A stretch of 64,000 nucleotides of DNA from Zygnema cylindricum (GCA_037447655.1 JBBHKE010002422.1:64001-128000), one strand, 5' to 3'. Positions 22,968-35,921 are shown, numbered from the stretch's first letter. The notes: generated by a model from the sequence alone, not told the origin. Program-made: numbers and translations.

Positions 22968-24774
22968 GGATGCGTATCAATGAATTTGAAACTTAGAGAA
23001 ATAACTTTGTTTTTTAGCGCAGATCCGGCGGACCCGGATTTCGAGTGTCCGTATATGTAACAGCGACATAATTACTAGTGTTGTGTATTGGTAAAAAAAT
23101 TATCGCAATAACACCGATACCGATAGTTATCGGCTATCGAACGGTCAGAGGTCCCGATATATTGGTCCAAGACCAACAAATTCCATATCGGCGATAGCTT
23201 TATAAATATATAGGACGCGTATACTACCTTATTAAAATATTATATGGTGTATTATACTTTTTACATTATATAGCGTGGAATGCCACGTATACGAATCTGT
23301 TGCGTAACTATTTAAATGAAAAATTATTACGAAAAGCGCAAACTAGATCTCGTAGACAAATTTAAAATAATACTTTATAGTTTTAAAACTATACTACCGC
23401 AACGAAAAAAATAAAATACATTGTAAAATTTGGGAATCTAATTTTTATGAAAAAAAGACAAACATGCGTACAAACGAACAGACTATCAAACAATCCCCAT
23501 TAGAGCCACAATATTTTTGAACCTACTATATCCAGGCAGCATATATTTGAGGAAAAAATAGTTTTTCCTAAAATAGTAAAAACTTAAAATTATATATTTA
23601 TTCATTCTCATGGATTATCAGGAAATTGTAAGAGGAGAGGAGGATGGGACAGAAGAGGAGGAAGGGTATGGGAGCGTAAAACCCAAGTTAAACCCCCTTA
23701 AATTATAAATAATCAATGAAAAATCGCGTTCTTTTACCGAAATCGGGGGGAAAGAGGTCTGCATCACGTCCGGGGAATAGGGTGTACAATTGAATGTAAT
23801 GGCCGTACATTTATTTGTACGGTCCGTACATATATCGTCGATATTTATTGATATCGGTGTTATCGCCAATAATAACCGATAAATATCAGTTATTTATCGG
23901 CAATAATACCGAAAACGATATATCGTGCCATTATATCGATTACCGGGTACCCGAAAAAAGGTCCACATTGGCTATCGGCAAATCCTTACCGATACACAAC
24001 ACTACAAAATAGTGACGGTTGTAGACGTCTAGCTTGTGACATTGTAGATGTTTAGGGTTTGTGACATTTTGACGTCACGCTCAAATTATGAAAGTGTGGA
24101 CGTCACAAATTCTAAAACTTTCCACCATGGTTTTCTGATTTTGTTTTTAAGTCTTTTCTCACTCTACTTGCTAACAAAATAAGCCCAAAGGTAGTCAAAA
24201 GGAATCGTTTTTTGGGATCTTTCATTTTGATTCCATTATTGACATTTTTCATTGCAAGAATTGTGAAATAGATGCGCTAGTGGGAGAGGGAGAGAGAGAG
24301 AAGAAATTTTACGGACTTTGCTTTTGCGAAATGGCGTCCATTGGTCGAGAACCCCTCCACGGCCCCTATCAAAAAAAAGCCCACAAAAAAAAGTCACGCA
24401 AATGCTAAAACATGTAGTGGGTTTTTTTTTTAGATACTCCGCACACAAATATTGTCAAAAACTTTCGACACATGCGACAACATCCGCCAATTCGCTCACC
24501 TCATAACACTTAAAAAAATCACCTCGCGAGGTGATTTTATGTAAAGTTTGAACATGAGTTGGAAGGACGCGAAAGAGGGTCAAAATGAGCTTGACGACAA
24601 ATTGCATGGTGTTACGCGACAAACTGCAATACATATAAAGTTTCGAGGTAACGCAACTTGTATGGTGGTAATTTCATTTTTTTGGTAAGGGTTCCGGATT
24701 TTCTCATTTTTTTCTAAGTTATGGAGGAAAATGACATGAAAATATCGGTAACTTTAACACATGCGAAAGAACCC
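22968..24774. mobile_element. PIF/Harbinger-like element split by a hAT-like insertion
   Basis: The left half begins GGATGCGTATCAATG with the conserved TTTGTTTTTTAGCGCAGATC block and ATCCGG-N5-CCGGAT (23023-23039). The right half ends ACACATGCGAAAGAACCC and carries a perfect 24-bp palindrome at 24515-24538. The TAGTGTTG element at 23076-24004 interrupts it. The flanking triplets are TAA on the left (shared with the neighbour) and TTA on the right, so the pair is not a clean duplication. Confidence 0.65.
23076..24004. mobile_element. hAT-like non-autonomous element, TAGTGTTG family, copy 2
   Basis: The 929-bp element starts TAGTGTTGTGTATTGG and ends CCGATACACAACACTA. It shares subterminal ATCGGCTATCGAACGGTCAG with copy 1 but has a longer AT-rich centre. 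It interrupts a Harbinger-like element, which shows that it is the younger of the two. No convincing 8-bp duplication remains. Confidence 0.75.
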
Positions 24775-25951
24775 TTAGTGTCGTGCCGCTTAAGTGAAAA
24801 CCGAACGTAGAAAGTGAAAAAAATAAAAGTACAATTAGCGTCATCGTCAAACTTACAATGTACAACACTATAACACTATAAATTTTGTTAGTTTTCAGGT
24901 TTTGACCCACAGCCCAGTCAAAAAACATCATCTTCAAACTACATATTAAAACACATTGGCGGTTTGTTTCTAATGAAAGTAAAAATTCTCCACAAATATT
25001 GACTTACACCTTGTCAAAAGTTTTCAAATTTTTTGGACCATTTCAAACTACGATGAAAAGTACAGTACACAATTTGTTATGTTTTGTCATTATTTTTCGA
25101 GTGCCTTGAGCTATAATACAGGATTTGTTTTATTTTGTTTTGTCAATTTGCAGTCTAGTACGTTTTTATATTTTAAGAGGGGTCTAGGTGACGATGAAAA
25201 GTACACAATTTGTTATGTTTTATCTGTTTAGGTCCAAAACCACGATTTGTTTTGTTTTGTCCGTTTGAGTGTGATACGTTTTTTTTAATTTAGCAAGGGT
25301 CCCAAGATTTTGATCACGATGAATATTTCACGATTTGTTTTGTTTTGTCCATTTGCTTCCTTTATGTATTTTTTTTTTTTTTATTTTAATATGGGTCTGA
25401 AGATTTCCGTGACATTTCACATCATACTTGTTCAATTTATGCTAATTTTTCATTTTTCACAATTCCTACGTATAATTCGTGAGTTTTGAACTTTTCGTTG
25501 AAATTCGTTTAGTACTTTTTTTTACAAAAAATTGAACGGAACCTTACGTGAAATTGTACAAAATTTTACAAAAGAGACGTTGCACAATAAATATGTACAG
25601 ACGGGGACATATGAAAAAATTCAAATTTTGAAAAATGTACGGACTAGTACGGATACCTAATTCCGTACGCATTTTAACAAATTTTTATATCGTTAAATGC
25701 AAAACTAACGTATTATTCACGCGTTCGTTTTGTGCATACTATGCGATTTACACAACTATGTTTAACAACAACCAAACACCAGACCAAGAAGCAAAGGAAT
25801 CTTCTTCAACCATAAATGGCACATGGAGGCATCTTGTTCAACCATAAATGACACAAGGTTGGAGTGTTTGAACGACAACAAAGTAAAGCAATGACATGTG
25901 ACAACACAAGCAACTATAGAAATAATGGGCGACATCACACATCATAAAGAA
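24775..25951. repeat. Left arm of a 10-kb inverted repeat
   Basis: This 1.18-kb arm reads in reverse complement at 32889-35124 (after removing the 33359-34429 insertion). Shared blocks include GTCGTGCC.CTTAAGTG at the outer end, repeated GATTTGTTTTGTTTTGTC words in the middle, AATTCGTGAGTTTTGAAC, and CATCACACATCATA at the inner end. Its inner end stops exactly where the TTA-flanked inner element begins. Confidence 0.75.
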
Positions 25952-26489
25952 TTAGGGTGTGTCTCCATGTGCGAAAGTAAGGGTTTGTTTTCTTGTCATT
26001 TTCTTGTAAAAATTGGGCTATACTGCGCAAGTTTCAACCCTACAAAAAACTCGAAAAAAAAGAGAAGTATATTTTGCGTCATTGACGAACTTAGAATGTA
26101 CATGTTTTAGTCTTGTGATTTTCGACCCATGGCCACGACAAAAAACGTCATTTTCAAACTTTTCTTTAAAACACATTGTCGCTGTTTATTTCCTCGTACA
26201 ATGTGTACTGTACTGTACTGTAGCATTTAGTTCCTCGTAGGTTCGTCACGGACTACAAGTCAAATGATACAACTATCATCGTTCAAGGATTATGTCCCCA
26301 TGTGCAAAAATGAACGTTTTTTCTATCGTTTTTTTCAAAAACGAACTGTCGTGCCGCTTAAAATAAAACCATACGAATAAAGTGAAAAAATTGAAAGTAC
26401 AATTTGCGTCATCGTCAAACTTACAATGTACTGTACCGTGAATCGAATATGCAAATTCGATGCCTTTAAAGTTTGACCCAGGTTCTTAA

Positions 26490-26620
26490 GGGAATTGGTC
26501 ATGGCAATGACTATTTTGGTTGCGCACTGTTGTTTAAGTCACCCTGTCAAAGATTCTACGTTTTAAGTGCACATTTGTAAAATAAAAGTACCGTGTACTT
26601 ATTTTTTGGTCTCAAACATT
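26490..26620. mobile_element. Fragment of the GGGAATTG foldback family
   Basis: GGGAATTGGTCATGGCAATG, then TTTTGGTTGCGCAC, match the terminal sequence of the foldback at 33359-34429. No matching right end was seen nearby, so this is a solo end. Confidence 0.6.
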
Positions 26621-28413
26621 TTTTGCATGCATGTACTTTTTTGCGGTCACGCGTGACGACGCGCGTGTTTATTATTTGGTTTCGTCGATATTAATCGTTG
26701 TTGTTCTAATCGTGCGATTTTTCATTTTTTCCGATTTATAAGAATAATTCATGAATTTTAAAGAAATTGCAAAAAAACACAATTTACTTTCTGTCCGGTA
26801 AATTGAACGGACAATTTACGGGGAATGTAAAGTAATTCACGTAGAATGCAAAGTTTTTTTTTACGAAAATGTACTGATTTTGACGAAAACATATGTCGCT
26901 CTTATAAGTATTTTTTTTCCAGTAAACAAAACAAAAATTTCACAAAATATGTAATCAATTTTAATGAAAATGTACGGTCATTTTTGAAATGAGACGTTGA
27001 AATGTCACACTATTTGCGCGCAATAAGTTTCGAAATATAAAAATGTCTTCTTCAATTTCTTTTGAAAGAAGCGGCCACAGAATGTTGAAAACAAAACTGC
27101 AAGGAAGTCGCCTCCCTCTATCCTATCCTCCTCCCTCCCAAGTTTTTTACTTTCCTCACTTCCAAAATATTTGCGTTGGCCGAGAGTTGAACCTGGCACT
27201 ACGCCAATCTGCAGTATCCTAGTTTAAAATTGTCCGCTACCATTCAATGAAGAAATTCTAATACACAAATGGAGTGTGAAACCAACTTAGATATTTAATA
27301 TTGTTTAATGCTCATTTAACGAAAAAAACACAAACTGCGGTATATGTAAAATTCATTATTTTATGTATGTACGGAATACATACTAAGGAAAATTCATTAA
27401 CTATTTTAACATTTTTTTCAAATCGTTCAATTCGTTCGTTACGTATAATTCGCCCGTTTGAATCGTGCGTAAAATGTGTTTTGAACAACTATGATATCTA
27501 TACTCGAGTTCGTTTTGTTATCGTGTACGAAGTTTATTTCGTTTCGTGCGAGTTAAGTTATGCATATCACGTCGTCCTTTAATTTGCGTCTAAGGGTGCG
27601 TCTCCATGTGCCAAAGTCAAGTTTTTTAGGGTTTTTTAGCTCCAACTCGATAAGCTTGTGTTGTGTTTGTGTTAAGTTGTTTTAATGTATCTTTGATGAT
27701 CTGTGTTTTTCGACTCACTATATTGTGGGGGGATTTTTATTTTTACATTGCTATCGTCATCTTCTACATGATCATTTTTTTGACAGTTTTCCAATGCGAG
27801 CCTTGAGACAATACTAGGTAAAATTTGGAAAATTCCCTTACGCCAAGAAAATATTGAAAAGAAAAAAGTTATGAATAAGAGAAAAAAAACATAAGAAAAA
27901 ATAAAACAATAAGAAAAACCTTTAAAAAGTTTTAATTTAAAAGAAAGGAGTAAAAAAAAAAACAAGTTAAAAAATACAAATAAATGAAGTAAAAAAAAGA
28001 TGAAAAAAAAAACAAAAAACAAAATTGGAAAAACGAAACTGAAGGATGTAAAGGTTATGCTGTAGGATTAAGGGTTAGGCTACAATATTTTGGGTTAGGC
28101 AATAGGATTAAGGGTTAGGATGTAAAGATTTAAGGTTAGGCTGAGGATTTAGGGTTACGCTGTAAGATTTAGCTAGAGGTTTTAACACCAGATACATTAA
28201 AACGTAAATCCAAACCTATGGTTAAAGCTTACATAATAGATAGATTTACATACGTCCATATTTACTTACGTTTCAAAACAATACAATTTGAAAAGTAATC
28301 ATTTGCGAAACATACTAAAAAAAAGGTTTCTTCACATTAGAGCGTACAGAATTTGCGCGGAGAGTTAATGTACATTGAAAAGTACGGAATGTACGGAATC
28401 TCGAGGAGAGTTA

Positions 28414-29189
28414 GGGTGCGTTTCTATGTACATGTAACTTAAAGAAATTACTTTGTTTTTTAGCGCTGATCCGACGGACCCGGATTTCAAGTGTCCCTAT
28501 GTGTAACACCGAAATTATTACATAAGGGTGTGACGATTGTATACGTTGATAATGCCCGTGACGGCTGTCAACCTCTACAATCTGTGATCACACACATTAT
28601 TTTCCGTAGCTGCTTGTGACGTCGCGTGACTTTTCATGACATTGTACACCTACCGCCCTCCAGTTTGTGCCGTTTCACGGTTGAAGGAGATACGCTTTGC
28701 CTTTGCGTCTATTATCGAGTAGACGTGAAATGGCATCGGAACCTTGAGACCCCTGCAAAAAAAAAATCCGTACCGGATGGAAACGGACAAAACAAAACAA
28801 ACTGTGTACTTATCTTTGCCGTATTAAACAGAAACGGACAAAACATATCGAATCATGTACATTTCCACGTCGCTTGAAATCGTTTGGAAATTTTGGAAAA
28901 TTACAGCACGTGCGAATATATGTTCCTATTTGTTTATAAAAAATCCCTAATTTTAAAACACATTGCGCACGTTTTTTAAACAAAAGGTTGAAGATGACGT
29001 TTTTTGTCGTCGAAGTGGGTCGAAAAACACTAGACACACATTTTCGTACATCCTAAAATCGAGGATGACGCAAATTGTACTCTACAAATTTGCTATTTCT
29101 TCGTACGGTCATAACTTAGGCAGTACGACGCTAAATTTTAAAGGAAACGACAAAAAAAAACCCTTACTTAGGCACATGGAGACGCACCT
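28414..29189. mobile_element. PIF/Harbinger-like non-autonomous element, short family, copy 2
   Basis: The 776-bp element runs from GGGTGCGTTTCTATG to CACATGGAGACGCACCT and is flanked by TTA at 28411-28413 and 29190-29192. It carries the diverged ATCCG..CCGGAT block near 28469. Its interior (GACGATTGTATACG, GGTTGAAG.AGAT.CGCTTTGCC, GAAGATGACGTTTTTTG) is shared with 21086-21895 and 32106-32885. Confidence 0.85.
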
Positions 29190-30023
29190 TTAATCTACAT
29201 TAGAGAGTACGGAATTAAATATTACCACGTACGGACATCCACTAGGAGAGTTAATGTACATTGAAAAACAAAAAAAATTACTTTCGACAGTACGTAAATT
29301 GACAAATAACGTCGCAATTTAGAGTAAGTAAATCATAAACGCGGATTTGTCTTGTACTTTTTAAAATTCGAATATACATAACTTCTCAGCTTTCAAAATA
29401 TCTTCTTCTCTTTTCAAAATACATTCTCCTCTTTTCGAAATATTCGTTTAATGATGACTGTAGGATATTTTTGTACTCTCCGCGTATGATCCTCATTTCA
29501 CGTAGCGTACTAAAAAAAATCGCTTGCGGCACCAAACGACAATATGACTGTAAGTTTTTTTTTTATTAATGTCATAGGTGAAGTGTTCTCACGTGACGCG
29601 CAGCTCAACTTGTTCGACGAATTAAATTGCGGTGCTTAAAGTGTGATAGCTAGTTAAATTATGTAGATATTTTGAGTCACGAACGCGATTTACATGTTCT
29701 CATACAGCGCGCATGACGCTATTAGTAGCGAATGCTCTATATGAGAATGCTATAAGTATGAACACTTTGTATTTTTTTGTGTTTTTTTTCCATCTGACCC
29801 GATCAGTGAGGAGACTCCTAAAAGAATTTCTCGGCGCTTTGCACGATAATGTTTTGTCCTTATCAAAAATTGGGAGGGATTTACATTGCCCGGGCAAAAT
29901 TCTCCTCGAAGGCCACCGCTGCCCGCCAAATAAACCCTCACCCCAATGTCTAATACCACTACGGTACGTGACTTGTACTAATCTGTAATTAAAATGTACA
30001 ACTTTTGACAACTCACACAACTA

Positions 30024-31234
30024 AACCGTGAATAGTTATTAGTGTTAAAGTTTAATTAGAGTTGAGAAAAAATTATCGTTGTTAATGTTTCATACAATTG
30101 TACACATTCTTAAATATAGCTATACAAAATATTAGAAATCGTACGCCGTCACGAAATTTAAATATGTGTACATGTCAGACTAAGGGTAGAATTCCATTAG
30201 GCCGTCCCAGTAAATGTACGGAAAATTATACTGCCACCGTTTACTAGAAGACTACTCCATTTTGTCGGGCTAGTAACAAACATTCCTCAAATATGATTGG
30301 CACCACATAGGTTAGAGTCCAGATTCAGAAAATCTACAAAAAAATATGCAAACAAAAAGTCAGAAAGAAATATCTGTACAGTCGAAGGTAGTTAATGATT
30401 CGTACGTAAAGTTTGCGGTGAGATTTTGATTTTGAAAATGGAAATCAAAATTTTGAAACGGAATGGCAAAAACAAGAGGCAAACTTTGAAGGTCGCGGCA
30501 TTCTTTGAATTTCAGTGGATGTCAGACAGAGCGTGTGAAGATATTTTTAGGTCACTTGCATCGAGCGTGGCAAGCGGCACATGGCTTGTTAGACGTGTAG
30601 GCTTATGATCGCTTATTCAAAGTGGATATTTTTTTGACTTTTAAAGTGTACCTATGGTGCACGACCTTACCATGACTAGTATCGTATAACTTTCCTCGGG
30701 AGGAGAGTATCGTTACAATAGACGATGTGCGTGAATGCTTCGCAGATTTGAAAAAGTTGAATATCCAACGGCCACGAATAACGCCTACATCATTCGCGCC
30801 TCCCGACAGCTTTCCAATAACGATGTTTCGGTTGACAAAAAAATAATTATGGTACGGCTTTGTACGGCACTGTACAAAAAAGTACGACGTCCAGTAACAA
30901 ACCCCACTTTTCGTCTCATGGAATTCTACCCTAATTTACTGCAGTTATGCGACCAAATTGAATCCCAGTTTTTGAGCGCATGTTTCTATCTGTGAGCGTC
31001 TGATTTAATTCATTTTTTGTAAGTTTTTACTTGAAAGGTACATTTATGTACGGTCTGACATCGAACATACACCACACTATTTAGATCTTATTGTACTTTT
31101 GTTCTTTACGCTATTTTGTAATGTACCTTAATTAACGTAAAGGAAAAATTAAAATTATGTATACTATTTAAAAAAAAAACCATTATTTCAATAACCCAAA
31201 TTAGAGTTATACACTATAGTAACGATTCATGGTG
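30024..31234. mobile_element. Large TA-flanked CACCGTG-family element
   Basis: Ends AACCGTGAATAGTTATTAG and GTAACGATTCATGGTG match the family ends, with TA outside both. The interior holds a block starting near 30181 (CCATTAGGCCGT) that is related to the inverted repeats at 37500-38063 and 40519-41210. That suggests an insertion within the element. Confidence 0.55.
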
Positions 31235-32105
31235 TACTTGCGTGGAACAAAAATTGTCACTTCTATTAGCAATTCCTTTTTACAAAAAGTTGTCGTCTTG
31301 TATTTTTTGACCTAGTATCATATTATATCAAACTACATTAAAACACATCAGCGATGTGTTTCAAATAAAGTAAAACCGGTTGGCAAATACGTAAACATTC
31401 CTACGTGTTAAAAGTTTTCAAAAAAATTTGAGGACGAAAATTTGTTCAAGGTTGTTTGGTTTCGTCCACTTCCATCTCGTATGTTTTTTTTTTGCAAGGG
31501 TATCAATGGTGTATTGTCATTTCAAGGAAAGTTGAAAAGTTTGCAAAGGTGAAATTCTACAAAGTCACCCTTGTTGCTCGCACTCACTACTATTGTCACC
31601 TTGTGTTGTATTCACCCATTCGAGCTACACCATTTCACACTATACAAGAAGTTAGCTTTAGGTGTAGCGGGTGGGAATAAGAAAAAAAATTAAGAGCGAT
31701 GTTTTTTAACCCGTGCGGAAGGAATAATAACAATATTGTACCTCCATTATTTCAATTTCGAAGCACGAGGAAATTTCCAAAGAGGCAACTGCATAGGGCA
31801 GGGAGTGGAAATGACATTTCTGTAGTCTTGGATAACATCCATGAAGAGATGGCTAAAAAGGTAAACGTTTGCAAAAGTTACGAAAATTTATGCGACGTTA
31901 CAAACAATTTTGAACAATCCAGTGTGTCATCACATATTGTATACTTTAGCAATTGTCACGGGCATTGTCAACGTATACAATTGTCACACCCTTAAGTAAC
32001 ATTTTCGTTGTTACACATAAGGACACTTGAAATTCGGGTACGTCGGATTTGCGTTTAAAAACAAACTAAGTTCATTGTGTTACAAGTACATGTGGCAGTA
32101 CCCTT

Positions 32106-32885
32106 GGGCTGTGTCTCCATGTATTTGTAATTTAACAAACTTACTTTGATTTTAAGCGCAGATATGACAGAATCAGTTTTCAGGTGTCCTTTGTGTTACT
32201 ATGAAAATGTTACTTAAGGGAGTGATGATTGTATCCGCGGAAAATTCTCGTGATGACTATAATTATATACAATATATGTTGACGGAAGTTTATGTTTTAT
32301 AACTGCTTGTTAAGTCGCATGGCTGTGCGTGATATTGTAGACATATTGCCTTCAGTGTGTGCCGTTTCACGGTTGAAGAAGATGTGCTTTGCCTTTGCGT
32401 CTTCCCTCCGATCGATGTAAAATGACATTGAAACCTTGACACACCTACAAAAAAAAACCCCACGGGACACAAACAGACAAAATAAGTCAAATTGTGTATT
32501 TCTCCTCGTCGTAATGAACGCAAACGGACAAAACATAGCGAATCATGTATTTTTTGTTGTTGCTTGAATTCGTTTGAAATTTTTGTTAAATTTCAATGTG
32601 TGCGAATATGTGTTTTTATTTTTTTAGGGGAAATACTTTGTTTTAAAACACATTGCCGGTGATGTGTTTTAAAGAAAATTTTGAAGATGACGTTTTTTAT
32701 CGTGGTCGTGGGTCGAAAAACACAAGACAACAATATGTAGTACATTCTAAGTTTAATGATGACGCAAAACATACTTCTCTTTTTTCCTTTGTTTTTTCTA
32801 CGGTTGAAACTTACGCAATATGACTCTAAGTTTTAAAGGATAGCGACTCGGAAAAACCCTAACTTTGGCACATGGAGACATACCC
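32106..32885. mobile_element. PIF/Harbinger-like non-autonomous element, short family, copy 3
   Basis: The 780-bp element has ends GGGCTGTGTCTCCATG and CATGGAGACATACCC. Its interior is shared with 21086-21895 and 28414-29189. The flanking triplets differ (CTT on the left, TTA on the right). Its right end also forms the right boundary of the larger composite. Confidence 0.7.
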
Positions 32886-32888
32886 TTA

Positions 32889-35124
32889 CTCTCTATGATG
32901 TGTGTTATCCCACGTTATTTTCTATTGTTGTTGTGACGTCACATGTCATTGTTTGACATTGCTTGCGTGCAAACCTTCCAATCATATGCCAATCTTGATT
33001 GAAGATGATGCCTTTGCCTTTGGATCTCCTGTTTGGTGGTTGTGCAACATAGTTGTTCAAATCTCATAGTACGCACAAAACGAACGCACGATAAAACATG
33101 CGTTTCCTATTTAACAATTTTAAAATTCGTTAAAATGCGTACCCAATTATGTATCCGTACTAGAACGTACAATTTTCAAAATTAGAATTTTTCACTTGCT
33201 GGAGCTTATACATTTTCATGGTACAACGTCTCTTATTGTAAAATTTTGTACAATATCTCGTACAGTTCCGTTCAGTTTGCCGAATAAATAGTTATAAGCG
33301 AAGTTTAACAAAAAGTTCAAAACTCACGAATAATGCGTAAGAATTGTCAAAAATAAAAGAGAATTGATCATGACAAAGACTATTTTCGTTGCGCACAGTC
33401 ACTTACGTCATTTTGTAAAAAAATCTACGTTTGAAGTACATATTGGTACATATTAATTACCTTTGAGTACAAATTTGACGGTCAATCGGTTGGACAACTT
33501 TGACTTTCAAAAAATTTGTTTCAACTACTTAAAATTTTGCTGCGCTTGCGAACGTCGAACGTCATCATAAAATAAGCAATTCAGAAGGCCAACGAATGTT
33601 TACGGTATCAAAACTGCGGCTACCACATGTAAATAAAAGTTTTCCAAACTGTCACTTTTAGTCTTTACGTGAGCTCCACGGTGAGAGCACTTAGCCGCAA
33701 AACAAAATTTAATTGTCAAAACGTTACTTTGAACTTAGACGCAAATTGAAATGAAACCTCTTTAAAATAAAGTACTATAAATCTTGTACTAAAATATTAG
33801 AACACACGAAACAAAATAAAATATGTACAGTAGACTAAAATAAAAAGAACCGCTGTAAATATATCAATTGAAATTAAATGAATAAAAGGCGCTATATCAT
33901 GCGCGACGAAATCCAGCCACACTATCTACAAATCAACATTCTTACATTGACAACAAAATTTCGTTTTGTGCGTTTTAATAATCCCATACAAGACTTATCG
34001 TACTTTATTTTAAAGAGTTTTCTTTTCAATTTGCGTCTAAATTCAATGTAACGGTTAGACAATTAAATTTCAATTTTGCGGCTAAGTGCTCTCACTGTGG
34101 AGCTCACATAAAGACAAATTGATTGTCTGCAACACTTTTATTTACATGTGGTTGCCGCAGTTTTGTTACCGTAAACGTTCGCCGGCCGTGTGAATTGCTA
34201 ATTTTACTATGACTGTCGACTTCCGCAAGCGCGACAAAATTTTAAGCGGTTGAAACAATATTTGAAAGTCAAAGTTGTACAACCGATTGACCGTCAAATT
34301 TGTACTCAACGTTACTTTATTTGTACCAATATGTTCTTCAAACGTATAATTTTTGACAAAATGACGTAACTGACTCTGCGCAACCAAAACAATGTGCAAC
34401 CAAAACAGTCACTATCATGATCAATTCCCAAATAAAAAGTTCCCGCGATTTGAACTAACTATGCTATGAAATGACATGGAAATATTGAGACCCCAACTAA
34501 AATAAGAAAACAAAAACACATAATGGACAAAATGGACGCAAATGGACAAAACAAAACAAATCGTGTAATTTTCATCGTCAATTTGGGACCCTTGATATAT
34601 CAAAAAAAAGTACTGGACTCAAAAGACAAAAGAAAACAAATCGTGGTTCTGGACTTGAACAAATAAAACATAACAAATTGTGTACTTTTCATCATCATCG
34701 AGACCCCTCATAAAATATAAAAACGTACAGGACCGCAAATGGACAAAACAAAACAAAACAAATCGTTTATTTTTATTCATGGCAATGGACGTAAAATGAC
34801 AAACCGTAACAAATAGTGTACTGTACTTTTCATTGACGTTTGAAATGGCCGGAATATTTTGAAAACAGTTGACAAGTCGTAAGCTCTTTTAATATTAAGG
34901 AGCAATCATGCTTTCATTATAAACAAACCTCCAATGTGTTTTAATATATAGTTTGAAGATGACTTTTTTTTGACGTGACCGTGGGTTTAATCAATAAAAA
35001 CGACAAAATGTACAATACTGTAATACATTGTAAGTTAAATGATGACGCAAATTGTACTTTTAATTATTCACTTTTTACGCACGGTTTTCACTTAAGTGGC
35101 ACGACGCTAAGTGTTTGACGAAAA
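32889..35124. repeat. Right arm of the 10-kb inverted repeat, interrupted by a foldback
   Basis: This is the reverse-complement partner of 24775-25951. The arm is split by the 33359-34429 foldback. Beyond 35124 the arm's own end GTTTTGGCACATGGGAACAC resembles a Harbinger-like terminus. Confidence 0.75.
33359..34429. mobile_element. Near-palindromic foldback element, GGGAATTG family
   Basis: The 1071-bp element begins GAGAATTGATCATGACA and ends TCATGATCAATTCCC. It is flanked by the perfect 8-mer AAATAAAA (33351-33358 and 34430-34437), though that word is AT-rich. The two arms are complementary for most of their length (GTCACTTACGTCATTTTGT, GGAGCTCAC, TTAGACGCAAATTGAA), leaving a short centre near 33850. 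No coding frame was seen. It sits in the right arm of the inverted repeat and so is younger than it. Confidence 0.8.
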
Positions 35125-35921
35125 AAACAGTAAAAACGATCGTTTTGGCACATGGGAACACACTTTCACCGCTAAAGATAAATTGCATGTGCACGCGTAA
35201 GACCAATTTAACTTTTAAACATAATGGTGAAGTTACATGAAAGAAAAAAAGAGGCTGCTTACTAAAGTCTGTACTGTTTTGTACAGTGTTGTACCAAATA
35301 TTTTTTTTGTCAGAAAAAAATGTTACTGAATTATATATTTAAAGGAATTCATCATGACATTGACTGTTTTGGTTGCGCACAGTCACTTACGTCATTTTGT
35401 CAAAAATTGTACATTTGAAGTACACATTGGTACAAATAAAACACCGTTGAGTACAAATTTGACGGTCAATCAGTTGGACAACTTTGACTTTCAAAATATT
35501 GTGTCAAGTGCTTGGACAACTTTGACTTTCAAAACATTGTGTCAAGTGCTTAAAATTTTGCCGCACTTGCGAACGTCAACCGTCATAATAAAATTAGCAA
35601 TTCACACGGTCGGCCAATGTTTACGGTAACAAAACTGCGGCACCCACATGTAAATAAAAGTGTTGCACACAGTCATTTTTTGTTGTTATGTGAGCCCCAC
35701 GGTTAGAGCACTTTTAATCGCAACATTTCCTCGAAATCGACCAGCGTGCGATTCGTACAAATGAATACTGTTTGCACAAAACCGAACCGATACAAATGTA
35801 CAGTACTGTACCGAACGAAACAAAACATTATTGACGTGAACCGAACAAAACATTTGACGACGCAATTTTGGCCGATGCCGATTCGCTTAATATCGTAACA
35901 TTTCGCTGTCAATGTAAGAAT

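Larger units (their letters stand above)
25955..32885. mobile_element. Composite Harbinger-like element between the inverted arms
   Basis: The left end GGGTGTGTCTCCATGTGCG and right end GGCACATGGAGACATACCC are inverted copies flanked by TTA at 25952-25954 and 32886-32888. The interior is a patchwork: further TIR ends at 26286 and 27593, the complete elements 28414-29189, 30024-31234 and 32106-32885, TTAGGG-like words at 28070-28150, and AT-rich filler. No transposase frame was found. It may be one 6.9-kb element or several independent insertions that happen to give matching ends. Confidence 0.45.

Noticed and set aside
23068-24012. An 8-bp target-site duplication for the TAGTGTTG copy 2
   Set aside because: Flanks ATAATTAC and CAAAATAG agree at only four of eight positions.
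27140-27225. GGTTCAA-like word and a possible anticodon-arm region suggesting a tRNA or tRNA-derived SINE
   Set aside because: No complete acceptor stem or D-arm could be folded by eye, and no poly-A tail or duplication was seen.
27672-28022. 116-codon Phe/Leu-rich minus-strand frame
   Set aside because: It is the complement of A-rich low-complexity DNA; there are no domain or splice signals.
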